A stretch of DNA of 64,000 nt from Catellatospora tritici (GTDB lineage: Bacteria > Actinomycetota > Actinomycetes > Mycobacteriales > Micromonosporaceae): contig NZ_JAHRCY010000007.1 in assembly GCF_019083965.1 (NCBI RefSeq), positions 379,157-443,156 on the forward strand, in the 5' to 3' direction. The first letter of the stretch is position 1. Every line of letters begins with the position of its first letter. The notes beneath the pieces were generated by a model, which saw only the letters and a program-made list of their open reading frames with translations, was not told the origin of the DNA and made no database searches. Both the position numbers and the translations under genes were made by a program. Below are positions 26,708 through 35,579 of the stretch, one piece after another.

Positions 26708-27682
26708 GTGACCGAGTCCTCTGCCCCGCCCGCAACCGCCGCCGAACTGCGCTGCCTGGTCCTCGCGGGCGGGCTGTCGTACGAGCGTGACGTGTCACTG
26801 CGCTCTGGTGCCCGGGTCCTCGACGCGCTGCGCGCCGCCGGGGTCGAAGCGGAACTCGCCGACGCCGACGTGATGCTGCTGCCCACGCTCAAGGCCGACC
26901 CGCCGGACGCGGTGTTCATCGCCCTGCACGGCTCCACCGGCGAGGACGGCTCCCTGCGCGGCGTGCTCGACCTCTGCGGCGTGCCGTACGTCGGCTGCGA
27001 CGCCAGTTCGTCCCGGCTCGCCTGGGACAAGCCGTCGGCCAAAGCGGTGCTGAGCGAGTCGGGCATCCCCACCCCGGAGTGGGTGGCGCTGCCCCACGAC
27101 CGTTTCTCGGAGTTGGGCGCGGTCGCCGTGCTGGAACGCATCGTCGACCGACTCGGCCTCCCGCTGATGGTCAAGCCCGCCCAAGGCGGCTCCGGGCTGG
27201 GCGCCGCGGTCGTGTCCGACGCGTCGGCGCTGCCCGCGGCGATGGTCGGCTGCTTCGCGTACCACCAGACCGCACTGGTCGAGCGCTACGTCGAGGGGGT
27301 CGACGTGGCCGTCTCCGTGCTCGACCTCGGCGAGGGCCCGTTCGCGCTGCCCCCGGTCGAGATCGTCCCCAGCAACGGCGTGTACGACTACGCCGCCCGC
27401 TACACCGCCGGACTGACCACCTGGCACACCCCGGCCCGGCTGGCGCCCGAGGTCAGCGCCCACGTGGTCAAGACCGCCCTGGCCGCGCACAACGCGCTCG
27501 GCCTGCGTGACCTGTCCCGCGTCGACCTCATCGTCACCCCGGACGGCGACTGCACCGTGCTCGAAGTCAACGTGGCTCCCGGCATGACCGAAACCTCGCT
27601 GCTCCCCATGGCGATCCAAGCGGGCGGGCTCGACCTCGGTGAGGTCCTCGCCACCCTCGTCAACCGCGCCGCCCACCGCTGA
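26708..27682 (+). CDS. D-alanine-D-alanine ligase-type ATP-grasp ligase
   Basis: A 324-residue ATP-grasp enzyme. LVLAGGLSYERDVSLRSG resembles the substrate-binding N-terminus of D-Ala-D-Ala ligase, FIALHGSTGEDGSLRGVLDLCGVPYVG is highly characteristic, and LMVKPAQGGSGLG forms the ATP-grasp lysine strand. The metal-binding end is VLEVNVAPGMTETSLLP. It is shorter than canonical Ddl (about 350-370). It may therefore be a Ddl paralogue that ligates other amino acids, perhaps in concert with the adjacent aminotransferase (inference). The start is GTG 26708, 9 bp after the aminotransferase stop. Confidence 0.88.
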   Translation: MTESSAPPATAAELRCLVLAGGLSYERDVSLRSGARVLDALRAAGVEAELADADVMLLPTLKADPPDAVFIALHGSTGEDGSLRGVLDLCGVPYVGCDASSSRLAWDKPSAKAVLSESGIPTPEWVALPHDRFSELGAVAVLERIVDRLGLPLMVKPAQGGSGLGAAVVSDASALPAAMVGCFAYHQTALVERYVEGVDVAVSVLDLGEGPFALPPVEIVPSNGVYDYAARYTAGLTTWHTPARLAPEVSAHVVKTALAAHNALGLRDLSRVDLIVTPDGDCTVLEVNVAPGMTETSLLPMAIQAGGLDLGEVLATLVNRAAHR

Positions 27683-27698
27683 CCCCTCGGTCCCGAGG

Positions 27699-27747
27699 TA
27701 AGAAGGGCACCTTCTTATCGCTTTGCGTAGAAGAAGGTGCCCTCTTA
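27699..27747. repeat. AAGAAGG/CCTTCTT palindromic intergenic repeat, copy A (terminator-like)
   Basis: TAAGAAGG-GCA-CCTTCTTA (27699-27717) is itself a hairpin. Its 3' arm is repeated as AAGAAGGTGCCCTCTTA at 27731-27747. It lies between the convergent ATP-grasp and XRE genes. A near-identical 19-mer occurs at 63856-63874. Confidence 0.7.
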
Positions 27748-27752
27748 ACGTC

Positions 27753-28601
27753 TCACCATTGCGGCTGGTCGACGGTGGCCAAGGCTCGCAGCGCCTGGGC
27801 GGATGAGGAACCGGGCGCGGCCGTGTACACCACCAACCGCTGGTCCCGGTCAGGCACCAGCAGCACCTGGCACTCCAACTCCAGCGGACCGGCGATCGGG
27901 TACTCCATCCGCTTGGTCATGGTCCGGTGGCTCTCCACCTCGTGTTCGGACCAGATCTCACCGAACTCAGGGCTGGTGCGCAGCAGTTCATCGACCAGGT
28001 CGCGAATGCCTCGGTCACCGGGGTAGCGGGCACGTGCGGCACGCAGGTCGGCGACGGAGAACCTGGCGAACCGTGCTGCCTGCTCGTCCGCCAGGTGGCG
28101 GCGCAGGTTCGGCGATCGGAAGGTCCACCGGACCACGTTGCGCCGCCCTGGCGGGATCGCCTTCAGACCGGCGACCGGGCCACCCATGAGCAGTCGAGAC
28201 GCCATCTCGTTCCACGCCAGGATGTCGTACTTCGCATTCAGCACGTACGCGGGCACCTTGGTCAGCGCGATCAGCAGGTGCCGGATGCCATCCGGCACGT
28301 CGCGCGAGGGGCCGTCCTGCTGCTGGGGCAACACGCCCGCGAGCTGGAACAGATGCGCCCGTTCATCGGCGTTCAGGAGCAGCGCCCGCCCCAGCGCCGA
28401 CAGCACCTGCCAGGACGGATGCGGACCCCTGGCCTGCTCCAGCCGGATGTAGTACTCGATGGAGATACCGGCCAACTGCGCGACCTCCTGACGGCGCAGT
28501 CCGGGGGTGCGGCGCGTACCGCTGTCGGACAGGCCGACCTCGGCCGGACGCAGGCGAGCCCGGCGGCTGCGGACGAACTCCGCGAACGCTTCTCTGTTCA
28601 C
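27753..28601 (-). CDS. XRE-family transcriptional regulator with MmyB/MltR-like ligand-binding domain
   Basis: A 282-residue regulator. The N-terminal helix-turn-helix is in residues 20-75 (RTPGLRRQEVAQLAGISIEYY, then RLEQARG). The C-terminal domain (about 105-270) has AYVLNAKYDILAWNEMASRLL, typical of the MmyB-like sensor domain. The start GTG at 28601 gives the usual NREAFAEFVRSRR beginning; no clear ribosome site is seen, and the frame is open to 28778. It is divergent from an SDR gene 102 bp away, an arrangement in which this family often controls the neighbouring oxidoreductase. Confidence 0.9.
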   Translation of the reverse strand: MNREAFAEFVRSRRARLRPAEVGLSDSGTRRTPGLRRQEVAQLAGISIEYYIRLEQARGPHPSWQVLSALGRALLLNADERAHLFQLAGVLPQQQDGPSRDVPDGIRHLLIALTKVPAYVLNAKYDILAWNEMASRLLMGGPVAGLKAIPPGRRNVVRWTFRSPNLRRHLADEQAARFARFSVADLRAARARYPGDRGIRDLVDELLRTSPEFGEIWSEHEVESHRTMTKRMEYPIAGPLELECQVLLVPDRDQRLVVYTAAPGSSSAQALRALATVDQPQW

Positions 28602-28637
28602 GCTCCACAGCCTGCCCGTCCGGCCCTCGCCGTGGGA

Positions 28638-28652
28638 GGTACCAGCAGTACC
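28638..28652. promoter_or_regulatory. candidate operator between the XRE regulator and SDR genes
   Basis: GGTAC-CAGCA-GTACC, an inverted repeat with 5-bp arms, is centred in the divergent intergenic region. It is the obvious binding-site candidate for the adjacent regulator. Confidence 0.5.
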
Positions 28653-28703
28653 ACCATCGTCGGTGGCCTCGTCGGCGCCCGCGCCAGCGGGCACGCTGCG
28701 GTC

Positions 28704-29423
28704 ATGACAAAGATTGCTCTGGTCACCGGGGCCAACAAGGGGATCGGCTACGAGACGGCCCGCGGTCTCGGCGCTCACGGCTACACCGTCCTGCTCGGCG
28801 CGCGTTCTGCTGAGCGAGGGTGGACGGCCGCGGCGGCGCTACGCGAAGAGGGCTACCGGGTCGACTTCATCCGATTGGACGTCACCGACCCTGGTTCGGT
28901 CGTCACGGCCGCCACTCGGATCGAAGCCGAGCACGGCCACCTGGACGTGCTCGTGAACAACGCCGGCATCGCTCGCTACGACGGTTCGGCGCTGCCGAGC
29001 GAGACGACCCTGGCGACTTTGTGCGAGGTGTACGAGACGAACCTGTTCGGCGTAGTCACCACCAACACGTTGCTGCCACTTCTGCGCCGCGCCGACCGGG
29101 CGCGGATCGTCAACGTGTCGAGCGATCTCGGTTCGATAGCCCTCGCACTGGATCCGGGGTCGCCGTACTACCCCCTGGCGTTCCTGGCGTACGCCTCCTC
29201 CAAGAATGCGCTGAACATGGCGACCGCCTGTTGGGCCAAGGAACTGCGCGACACCGGCATCACCGTGAACGCGGTGAACCCCGGCCTCACCGCGACCGAC
29301 CTCAACAACCACAGCGGCCACCGAACGCCCGGGGAGGGTGCCCGCATCGTCATCACCGTGGCGACCCAGGATGCACCGCCCACGGGCGCCTTCCGCCAAG
29401 AGGACGGGCCGCTGCCCTGGTGA
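28704..29423 (+). CDS. short-chain dehydrogenase/reductase
   Basis: A 239-residue NAD(P)-dependent SDR. TGANKGIGYETARGL (residues 8-22) is the TGxxxGxG cofactor motif. LVNNAGIA is the NNAG motif, VNVSSDLGS supplies the catalytic Ser, and AYASSKNALN supplies the YxxxK pair. VNAVNPGLTATDL follows as usual. Start ATG 28704. It is divergent from the XRE regulator, which probably represses it. The substrate is unknown; similar genes are often annotated as carbonyl reductase-like. It ends at the parS-containing terminator shared with the HIT gene. Confidence 0.93.
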   Translation: MTKIALVTGANKGIGYETARGLGAHGYTVLLGARSAERGWTAAAALREEGYRVDFIRLDVTDPGSVVTAATRIEAEHGHLDVLVNNAGIARYDGSALPSETTLATLCEVYETNLFGVVTTNTLLPLLRRADRARIVNVSSDLGSIALALDPGSPYYPLAFLAYASSKNALNMATACWAKELRDTGITVNAVNPGLTATDLNNHSGHRTPGEGARIVITVATQDAPPTGAFRQEDGPLPW

Positions 29424-29494
29424 ACCGACGCACGCGGACTCCCGATGAGCTCGACGGCGGACGCGCGTCCGCGATTCGCGACCGAGCCAACAAA

Positions 29495-29536
29495 CGGGAG
29501 CGGGTCTGGTTTCACGTGAAACCAGACCCGCTCCCG
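29495..29536. terminator. bidirectional terminator built around a parS site
   Basis: A perfect 42-bp palindrome, each arm 21 bp, lies between the convergent SDR and HIT genes and is followed by GTTTTTC on the + side. Its centre is the parS core at 29509-29522. Confidence 0.75.
29509..29522. promoter_or_regulatory. parS: parS site 1
   Basis: Exact GTTTCACGTGAAAC, the ParB-binding core of chromosomal parS, flanked by G/C to give a 16-bp GG...CC form. It is at the centre of the 42-bp terminator palindrome. Confidence 0.95.
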
Positions 29537-29587
29537 GTTTTTCATTCGTTCCGTGTGGGTCAGGTTATGACGTTCGTGCCTTGAGGC

Positions 29588-30193
29588 TCAGGCTTCCCCG
29601 AGTTTGGCCGGCGCCTGCCAGTCGATTCGCGGCGGCTGAGCCAGAGGAGTGCCCCCAAACTCGGCGAGCCAGGCGGCGACATGCGCCAGGCTCTCCTTCC
29701 ACTGATCCTCCGGAATCGGCGGCAGGATGTCGTCCCACAGCGGAAGGAAGGTGCCGCGCAGCTGGAGCTGACCCGTCGGCCGAGCCATGAACCACACGTG
29801 CAGATGGGCGGCGCCGTCACCCCAGCGGTAGACGTGGACCCGGGCGACGTTGTCGAGCGAACGCATCGCCCGCTCCAGTCGCACAGTCATCACGCCGAGC
29901 TCGGCGGCGAGGAGGTTGGGGAGATCGCCCAGATCGAGGTGCGATCGCGGCTCAAGCATCAGCACCATGGGCAGCCCGGTCGGGCGGTCCATGGTCCGCA
30001 CCCGCCAGCGTTCGTTCACCCAGATGTAAGCGTCGTCTGGCGCGGCGCAGGCCGTGCAGTCGGCAGAATCTTCACCCTTGCGGGCGGGCTCGTTTTCCAC
30101 CGGCGGGTCAAGCTGCTTGACCTTGAGATCACCCTCGAAAGGGAACGAGGGCCACGCAGTGAAGCCGGGAAGGGGCATGGGGGTATCGGCCAC
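29588..30193 (-). CDS. HIT-superfamily protein
   Basis: A 201-residue protein. WGDGAAHLHVWFM (near residues 128-140) is a HIT-like His-x-His strand; the usual third His (HxHxH) is replaced, since HLHVW has only two. An upstream CTACAAPDDA-type segment with two cysteines, CTAC, may bind zinc as in GalT-like proteins. It may be a nucleotide hydrolase or transferase of the GalT/HIT group with altered chemistry. The GTG start at 30193 has TAGATT 6 nt upstream, a leaderless arrangement. It converges on the SDR gene. Confidence 0.75.
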   Translation of the reverse strand: MADTPMPLPGFTAWPSFPFEGDLKVKQLDPPVENEPARKGEDSADCTACAAPDDAYIWVNERWRVRTMDRPTGLPMVLMLEPRSHLDLGDLPNLLAAELGVMTVRLERAMRSLDNVARVHVYRWGDGAAHLHVWFMARPTGQLQLRGTFLPLWDDILPPIPEDQWKESLAHVAAWLAEFGGTPLAQPPRIDWQAPAKLGEA

Positions 30194-30199
30194 CTGCAG

Positions 30200-30205
30200 A
30201 ATCTA
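30200..30205 (-). promoter_or_regulatory. -10 box (TAGATT on the minus strand) for leaderless HIT gene
   Basis: Reading the minus strand, TAGATT is followed by 6 nt and then the GTG at 30193. Confidence 0.5.
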
Positions 30206-30256
30206 GCCCAGCCCGGCGGTCCTGTCTCCCCCCGGTCGGCGAGTTGTGGACACGCG

Positions 30257-30270
30257 GTTTCACGTGAAAC
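30257..30270. promoter_or_regulatory. parS: parS site 2
   Basis: Exact GTTTCACGTGAAAC, extended to GG...CC, inside the DnaA-box cluster upstream of the HIT gene. Confidence 0.95.
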
Positions 30271-30435
30271 CACTCTCCACAGGCACCTGTGGATAACGGT
30301 GTGGACAGAAGCGATCGCGCCTGTGGAACGAGGAATCGTGACGCCCGCCACGGGACTGCGGTTCGGGCCTCGGAACCGTGATTTGGCGTGCTCATCACGC
30401 CGAAACAGCGCTCAAGGGGATGAGAGCGGATGCTG

Positions 30436-30449
30436 GTTTCACGTGAAAC
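30436..30449. promoter_or_regulatory. parS: parS site 3
   Basis: Exact GTTTCACGTGAAAC, 7 bp before an exact TGTGGATAA DnaA box. Confidence 0.95.
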
Positions 30450-31375
30450 GAGGCCTGTGGATAACCGATGTCCGGTTGTGGAAAGCCGTAGCGGGGAGGT
30501 GTGGACAACTCGACAGAGGTTGTGGATCACACTCAGGGGTCCTGACCTGGGAGAAGTCTGATTCGTGTTATTTATATTGATATATGGTCCATGCACACGA
30601 TCTGAGACTGTGACGCCGTTCGATCGCGGCCGGTCCGCTCGATAGACACTCCTGATCCCACTGGCGTAGCGAACCAGCGAGGCCGGGCATGACCTGCCTT
30701 CGTCAGATGACATGTACCGGCCCGGCATGATCAATAACTGGCGGGCAGCACTTGGTCTCTCGGCGGCTCGGAGGCTGGCTGGCCGGTGCGGTCGGCTACG
30801 CACAGCTCTGCCATCGCTCAGTCCCAAGGAGGCTCGTGCACTGAGCGGAAGCCATGATCGGCAATCGCTGGGGTTTGACCCGCGATGGGGAGTCGAGCCC
30901 ACAGGGGCTTGCATCCGGCGTGGGCTATTCGACTCCCGTGGGAAGCGCTACCGGCACTCGAGCACCTGTGGCGGGTCCACGTGTCCGGCTGATGCGGCCG
31001 AGAGGCACGGAGGTGCGATCTTGATCGAATGTGGCGGAGACGCACGTCCGGTAGGGCGGCCTCATTCGTCGGCTGACCCGCTTGGCGTCTGGGCAAGCCG
31101 CCCGACCGGTATGGATCTCGCACCGCCGCAGCAGCGGACTACGGCAGACAACTGGTCGACACCGTCAGCCGTCGTGGTCCTCGCCTAGCCAGTGTCGTCC
31201 ACGTTCGGCCGTCTTCCTCAGCCTGGGCGACCTGACCTCCGCCGGACCGCATGTGACTGCTTCGGCCAGTCGGCTGCTCTTGGCGAACCTCGACAGCCAG
31301 GTGCCCGGTGTCGTACAGGTCGGAGTGTCATCGCGCAGTCATCAGCTAGTTTGGCCGCGATTCTCGAAGCTTTGC

Positions 31376-31425
31376 TGGCTCTCAGTCCTGCTGGCTCTCT
31401 CAGTCCTGCTGGCTCTCAGTCCTGC
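31376..31425. repeat. three tandem copies of a 16-18 bp unit
   Basis: TGGCTCTCAGTCCTGC is repeated three times (31376, 31392, 31410). The middle copy carries an extra CT. Non-coding context. Confidence 0.85.
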
Positions 31426-31640
31426 TGACGTCCGCCAGGCCCTGCCGGTCAGGTGGCGTGCCATCGGGTGGATGGCGAATGAGATGCTCAACATGCCTCG
31501 CCTCCTTCGTCGCCGGCAAGAGCGAGCGAGGTGTCGACTGCGTCAACGACTGTCCAGTTCCACCACGGCGGCACACAGCTCTAGTGATGCACGACGACCG
31601 AACAGAAACCCATCACGGCGGTAGCGGCAGGCGCGGTCAG

Positions 31641-31700
31641 GTCTCGTGGCTTCCAGTTGCCGACGTCTCGTGGTCGGCTGCCGACGTCTCGTGGTCCACG
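31641..31700. repeat. tandem GTCTCGTGG...GCCGAC repeat
   Basis: GTCTCGTGG begins at 31641, 31665 and 31686. The first two copies end in GCCGAC, giving units of 24 and 21 bp and a partial third. Confidence 0.75.
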
Positions 31701-32087
31701 TGCACGGCCATCGCTTGGCTCCCCAGCCGAGGGTCGGAGGGACGGTTCGGCAGATGCTTCGACGGATCACTGGCACCTCCGCCCCTCACAGCAGTTGTCG
31801 GAACGCGGGCGGCGTCCTCGGTTCTCCGCTCACCACGTCCTCCACAGATGGTGGCCGGAGCCACCGGCGGCGAACGTGCGTCCGCGCTTGCCAACTCGAC
31901 TTTGCCTTCCTCGATGCGCCGCCTGGTCCGCACGTCCCACCCCAGCAGCTTCAGCCAGCCGCGCCTGCCGCTGGTGCGGGCGCGTACCGCGGCTCGGTTG
32001 CACCGGCCACTCGTGCAGTTGTGCCGCTCCGCCGTGCCGCCTCACCCACCCATGGACACATCCCGGCGGAAGCTGCGGCGCGGCGAT

Positions 32088-32101
32088 GTTTCACGTGAAA
32101 C
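32088..32101. promoter_or_regulatory. parS: parS site 4
   Basis: Exact GTTTCACGTGAAAC within a longer 22-bp palindrome (32084-32105, CGATGTTTCAC and complement), in the gene-free segment. Confidence 0.95.
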
Positions 32102-33690
32102 ATCGTCAGCGGTTCCAGAGCACGCTGGGCTCATTAGGCATGAGCCGCAGGGAGTACGTCAGCCCTTCGCGCTGACTTCGCCAGAGCGGCCGAGGCGGCG
32201 GTGTTGAACACGGTGCCACCTCGCTGCCAGCGCTGGGTGTGAGGGCGTTCCAACCCGCGAGGCTCCTTGCTCTGGTGACACCCAGCTGTACCTCAGCTTC
32301 AGCCCAACTTCTTCGCTGGTCTTCTCCGCTCGTTGCAGGACGCGCCGACAACGAGCGTGAGGACACATGCCTAAGGCCGTGGACGTCGCACCGTGTCCCC
32401 GGGTCATCTCGAATGAAGGCAAGTTCGTTCTGGCTCCCGCCACCGCCTTCCCGAGTCGTGGCGTCTCTGTGTCAGCTGGCCAGGATCCGTCCCCCGGTGA
32501 CCGTGCTCAGCTCTTCGAGACTGCGCCAGCCGAATGCCTCATTCTTCCCGGCGGCACCGCCACGAAGCTGGCGACTCAGAGTTGCTCAGCGACGAACCTG
32601 TCCGAGTGTTGGCCAGCGGTTGAAGCACGTTGGCAGGAGACACCACGAACTCGGCGCGCGTCAACGCGAGGTCTCGGGTTGTTCCGGCGTCGGTGCCAAC
32701 AGACAGAGCACAGCAGCGTCGAAGCCTGACTTGATGCTGCGCATCGTCGACGCCGATGACCCTCACTTCGATCCGGTGGGGGAGGGGTAGCCGCAACGCA
32801 CTGGCTCCACGGTCCCAGTCGGTCATCAGCACCCGATGTTCCGTCGTATCCAACCGTCCCATCCGTCCGTCGCTGAGGAGGTGATGGGTCCGTCGCGGGG
32901 ATTGAGGATGAAGGAGCGTTCGGATCCGATCAGCTGCGGCCATCCGCCATGGGCAACATTCGCTCCGCCGGTCTACTGAGCGAGTGAGGGGCGGCTGATC
33001 CTGCCAACTTCGTACCTCACCACCAAGTCGTACCCACCCCAATCGCCAAAGGGAGATAAGAGGAGATGCGGATGCGTAACAGGTCGACGGCACCACTGCT
33101 CAGCCGCGGACCCCTCAGCGGCCCTGGGCTGAGTACTCCGGCTCTGGTCGGGAGAGCCGCTCAGCGACAAAGGCACGCCGGTACGTCGGAACGCAGGTTC
33201 GCACCTCAGCTGGAAGGGGCGACTTCAGTAGCACGTGCGGCGTGCGCTGGGTGAAGGCAGATGTGCTCGAATGCGTGTACCGCGGCCAGCTGCCCGTGAC
33301 AGGCCATGGGGTTTTGCCGTCGAGACTGTCACCTCGCCCCGTACGATTACGCGGCTCGTGGCCTGGCATCAGCTGCCGACGGCGGCCTAGGTCCAAACCT
33401 CGAATACCGGTGCACCCGCGGCGGCCGGTTGTCTTCCAGGCACCTGACCGTATCGAGGGCCGCGACGACTAGCGCACCAACGGCCGCCGGCAACTGGAAG
33501 TGCGTGACCGTGTCAGCAACCGACTTGGTCCATGGCGACCGCAGAGCTGGTTGTCGGAGCGGACTTACCACTGGCGGCCCCGATGGGCACCGTCTGTGGC
33601 ACCTAGCCACTAGGTCCCACTTCAGCCTCATCAACCTCATTGCCATCTCGATCCGCCCGATCGCCGAACCCGGCCGCACTCGATCATCGT

Positions 33691-33704
33691 GTTTCACGTG
33701 AAAC
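33691..33704. promoter_or_regulatory. parS: parS site 5
   Basis: Exact GTTTCACGTGAAAC in the gene-free segment, 1603 bp from site 4. Confidence 0.95.
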
Positions 33705-35300
33705 GCAATGATCGGCGGGCGGTCCAAGACCCGTCCCTGTTTCCTCCCAGTGCCCGCCTCCACCGTCGAGCAGCTGTACCCGCAGCCCGATCTGACACGA
33801 CACCGTCGGGCTGCTCACGTTCCAAGAGGAGTGGAGCAACAGAACCGGCGACGCCAGCGTCTGCATCAGCTGGCTTAGCTTTCCCGCTCGGCCCGATGTC
33901 GTGCCGTCAACCCGCCGAGCTCACCACCAGCCGGGGACAACGCACTGGGTTGGCAACGAGGCCGTAGGCCACTCGATCGACAGACCTGACGCCAGCCTGT
34001 TCCTACATGCCGGCTCGGCCAGTGGCGGTCGCGAGTGCCAGCGATAGACCGCGAGCAGGAAGGCAGAGCTGACCGGAGAGCACGCAGAAGGCGGCAGTAC
34101 CAACACCGCGACTCCAGCGTCGAGGTAGGTCTAGTCGCTGAGACCAACCGCCGCCGTTGCCGGAGGCGCCCCTCTCGCTGACGCCATACCCCAACGGAAG
34201 CACACAGGGGCCGCTCTTCCGGCCGGCTCTGGTTGGCGTGCCGACACGACAACGGCCGTGGGCGTCGAGATCAGCCTGAGCCCAGACCGCACCGGACAAT
34301 CTCTGCGACCGATGGCGACATCGTCGTCCGAGTCGGATGCCGGGGGCGACGGTAAGACGGGGAAGCAGGGCTTGCTGTGGCCCGCGGGATGTCGTTGCCG
34401 CATGTCGGGTGCCGTATCGGACCTGTTCGTGGTGAGTGCGCAGAACCCGAAGTTGGGGATCGGTAGGGATCTGGCGGGATCGGACGCCGGGCTCGTGCAG
34501 GTAGGCATGGTCCGCCATGGCGGAGTGGCACGGCCCCTTTGGCAGTCGCCATGCATGCGGCTTCGTCGCTGGGGCACTAGCCAGCTTGCTCGCCCGGATA
34601 ACTGAGGTGCGAAGGGTTGCCCTACGACGCGGGTGAGGCGGTTCATGTCGGCGCTGCGAAAGTGCCGCCAGGTTCACCTCACTCGTACTACCGAGGGCGG
34701 GCTCCGCCCTCGAGACGATCAGATGTCTGGTCGAACAGGTGGCGACCAATACTGTCACGTCGCCCGGAAGTGAAGCTGGTCCGTTGGGATGCGTCAGGCC
34801 TCGTTCGGATCTGGGGGACACAGTGAGCGTCGGCGCCGAATCCCGGTCGGCAGTTGGCACCGGGTCCCAATCAGGCGTCGGTCCACCGCTGCGGCTGGGC
34901 GCCTCGGTGGCCTCCAGCGCGGTCCTCAGAGATGGCCGGATGTTCGGACCCCGCCCCAAGCGGATGTGCCAGTGCGGTCCACGAATCCGAGGAATACAGA
35001 TGTGGCGGGCTCAACTCGATCCAAGCGTCGACCAGGAGGGGCGGCACGTACCCAGCCGCGGCCCGCGTCCTACCGCGCCGAGCCGTCGAGGACAGGCGGG
35101 GGGATCAGTTCTCGTCGGTCGAAGTCAACCGGCCCGCTCTATGAGGGCCGCCCATGCCCCAGGTTGCGCTCCCCGGGCAGACATCTTGGTGCTGGCCATC
35201 GCTTGGCCATCGACCTGCCCACCGCGCCGGGAGCTGCAACCGCTGGCCTCACACAGGAGAAGCTGCGAGGACACCGAGTGGCGTTCTCGTGGATCTTCTT

Positions 35301-35314
35301 GTTTCACGTGAAAC
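35301..35314. promoter_or_regulatory. parS: parS site 6
   Basis: Exact GTTTCACGTGAAAC, 1610 bp from site 5 and 6 bp before the GGGCACC microsatellite. Confidence 0.95.
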
Positions 35315-35320
35315 GTAGAC

Positions 35321-35456
35321 GGCACCGGGCACCGGGCACCGGGCACCGGGCACCGGGCACCGGGCACCGGGCACCGGGCACCGGGCACCGGGCACCGGGC
35401 ACCGGGCACCGGGCACCGGGCACCGGGCACCGGGCACCGGGCACCGGGCACCGGGC
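35321..35456. repeat. heptanucleotide microsatellite (GGGCACC)n
   Basis: About 19 uninterrupted copies of the 7-bp unit GGGCACC, starting 6 bp after parS site 6. It is open in several frames on both strands because 7 is not a multiple of 3, but nothing indicates translation. Confidence 0.97.
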
Positions 35457-35557
35457 AGTGTTCGCCATCCGCCCAGGGCTCGCAATCGGAAGCGCAGCTA
35501 AGACTTCCGAAGAACTCCAGACACGGGGGGGCGATCCGACGCAACCCCCGGGGCTAT

Positions 35558-35571
35558 GTTTCACGTGAAAC
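35558..35571. promoter_or_regulatory. parS: parS site 7
   Basis: Exact GTTTCACGTGAAAC (flanked AT...AT), 8 bp before the GGCACCCC microsatellite. Confidence 0.95.
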
Positions 35572-35579
35572 ATCGAATC

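Larger units (their letters stand above)
30244..30590. other. DnaA-box cluster with AT-rich patch and two parS sites (origin-like)
   Basis: Exact TTATCCACA boxes (as TGTGGATAA) occur at 30288-30296 and 30456-30464, and an exact TTGTCCACA (as TGTGGACAA) at 30500-30508. One-mismatch boxes lie at 30245-30253, 30300-30308 and 30521-30529, with a weaker TGTGGAAAG at 30477-30485. Two parS sites are interleaved. Immediately after the last box, 30565-30586 is almost entirely A/T (GTTATTTATATTGATATATG), exceptional in this sequence. No gene is seen. The composition resembles an origin with an unwinding element, but the conventional oriC lies 15 kb away between dnaA and dnaN. Confidence 0.7.

Noticed and set aside
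30865..30990. tRNA-Ser-like sequence on the minus strand (GATGCAAGCCCCTGTGGGCTCGACTCCCC region)
   Set aside because: The T-arm-like part looks right, but no matching acceptor stem or anticodon arm could be folded. The + strand shows an inverted repeat (30888-30902 with 30920-30937) that explains the similarity. At best a decayed tRNA.
31458..32207. 250-codon open frame on the plus strand in the gene-free region
   Set aside because: The translation includes the tandem duplication and a parS site and has no family features.
34003..34959. 318-codon open frame on the minus strand in the gene-free region
   Set aside because: Arg/Pro/Ser-rich, no ribosome site, no recognisable family motif, overlapped by open frames in other phases. 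Treated as non-coding.
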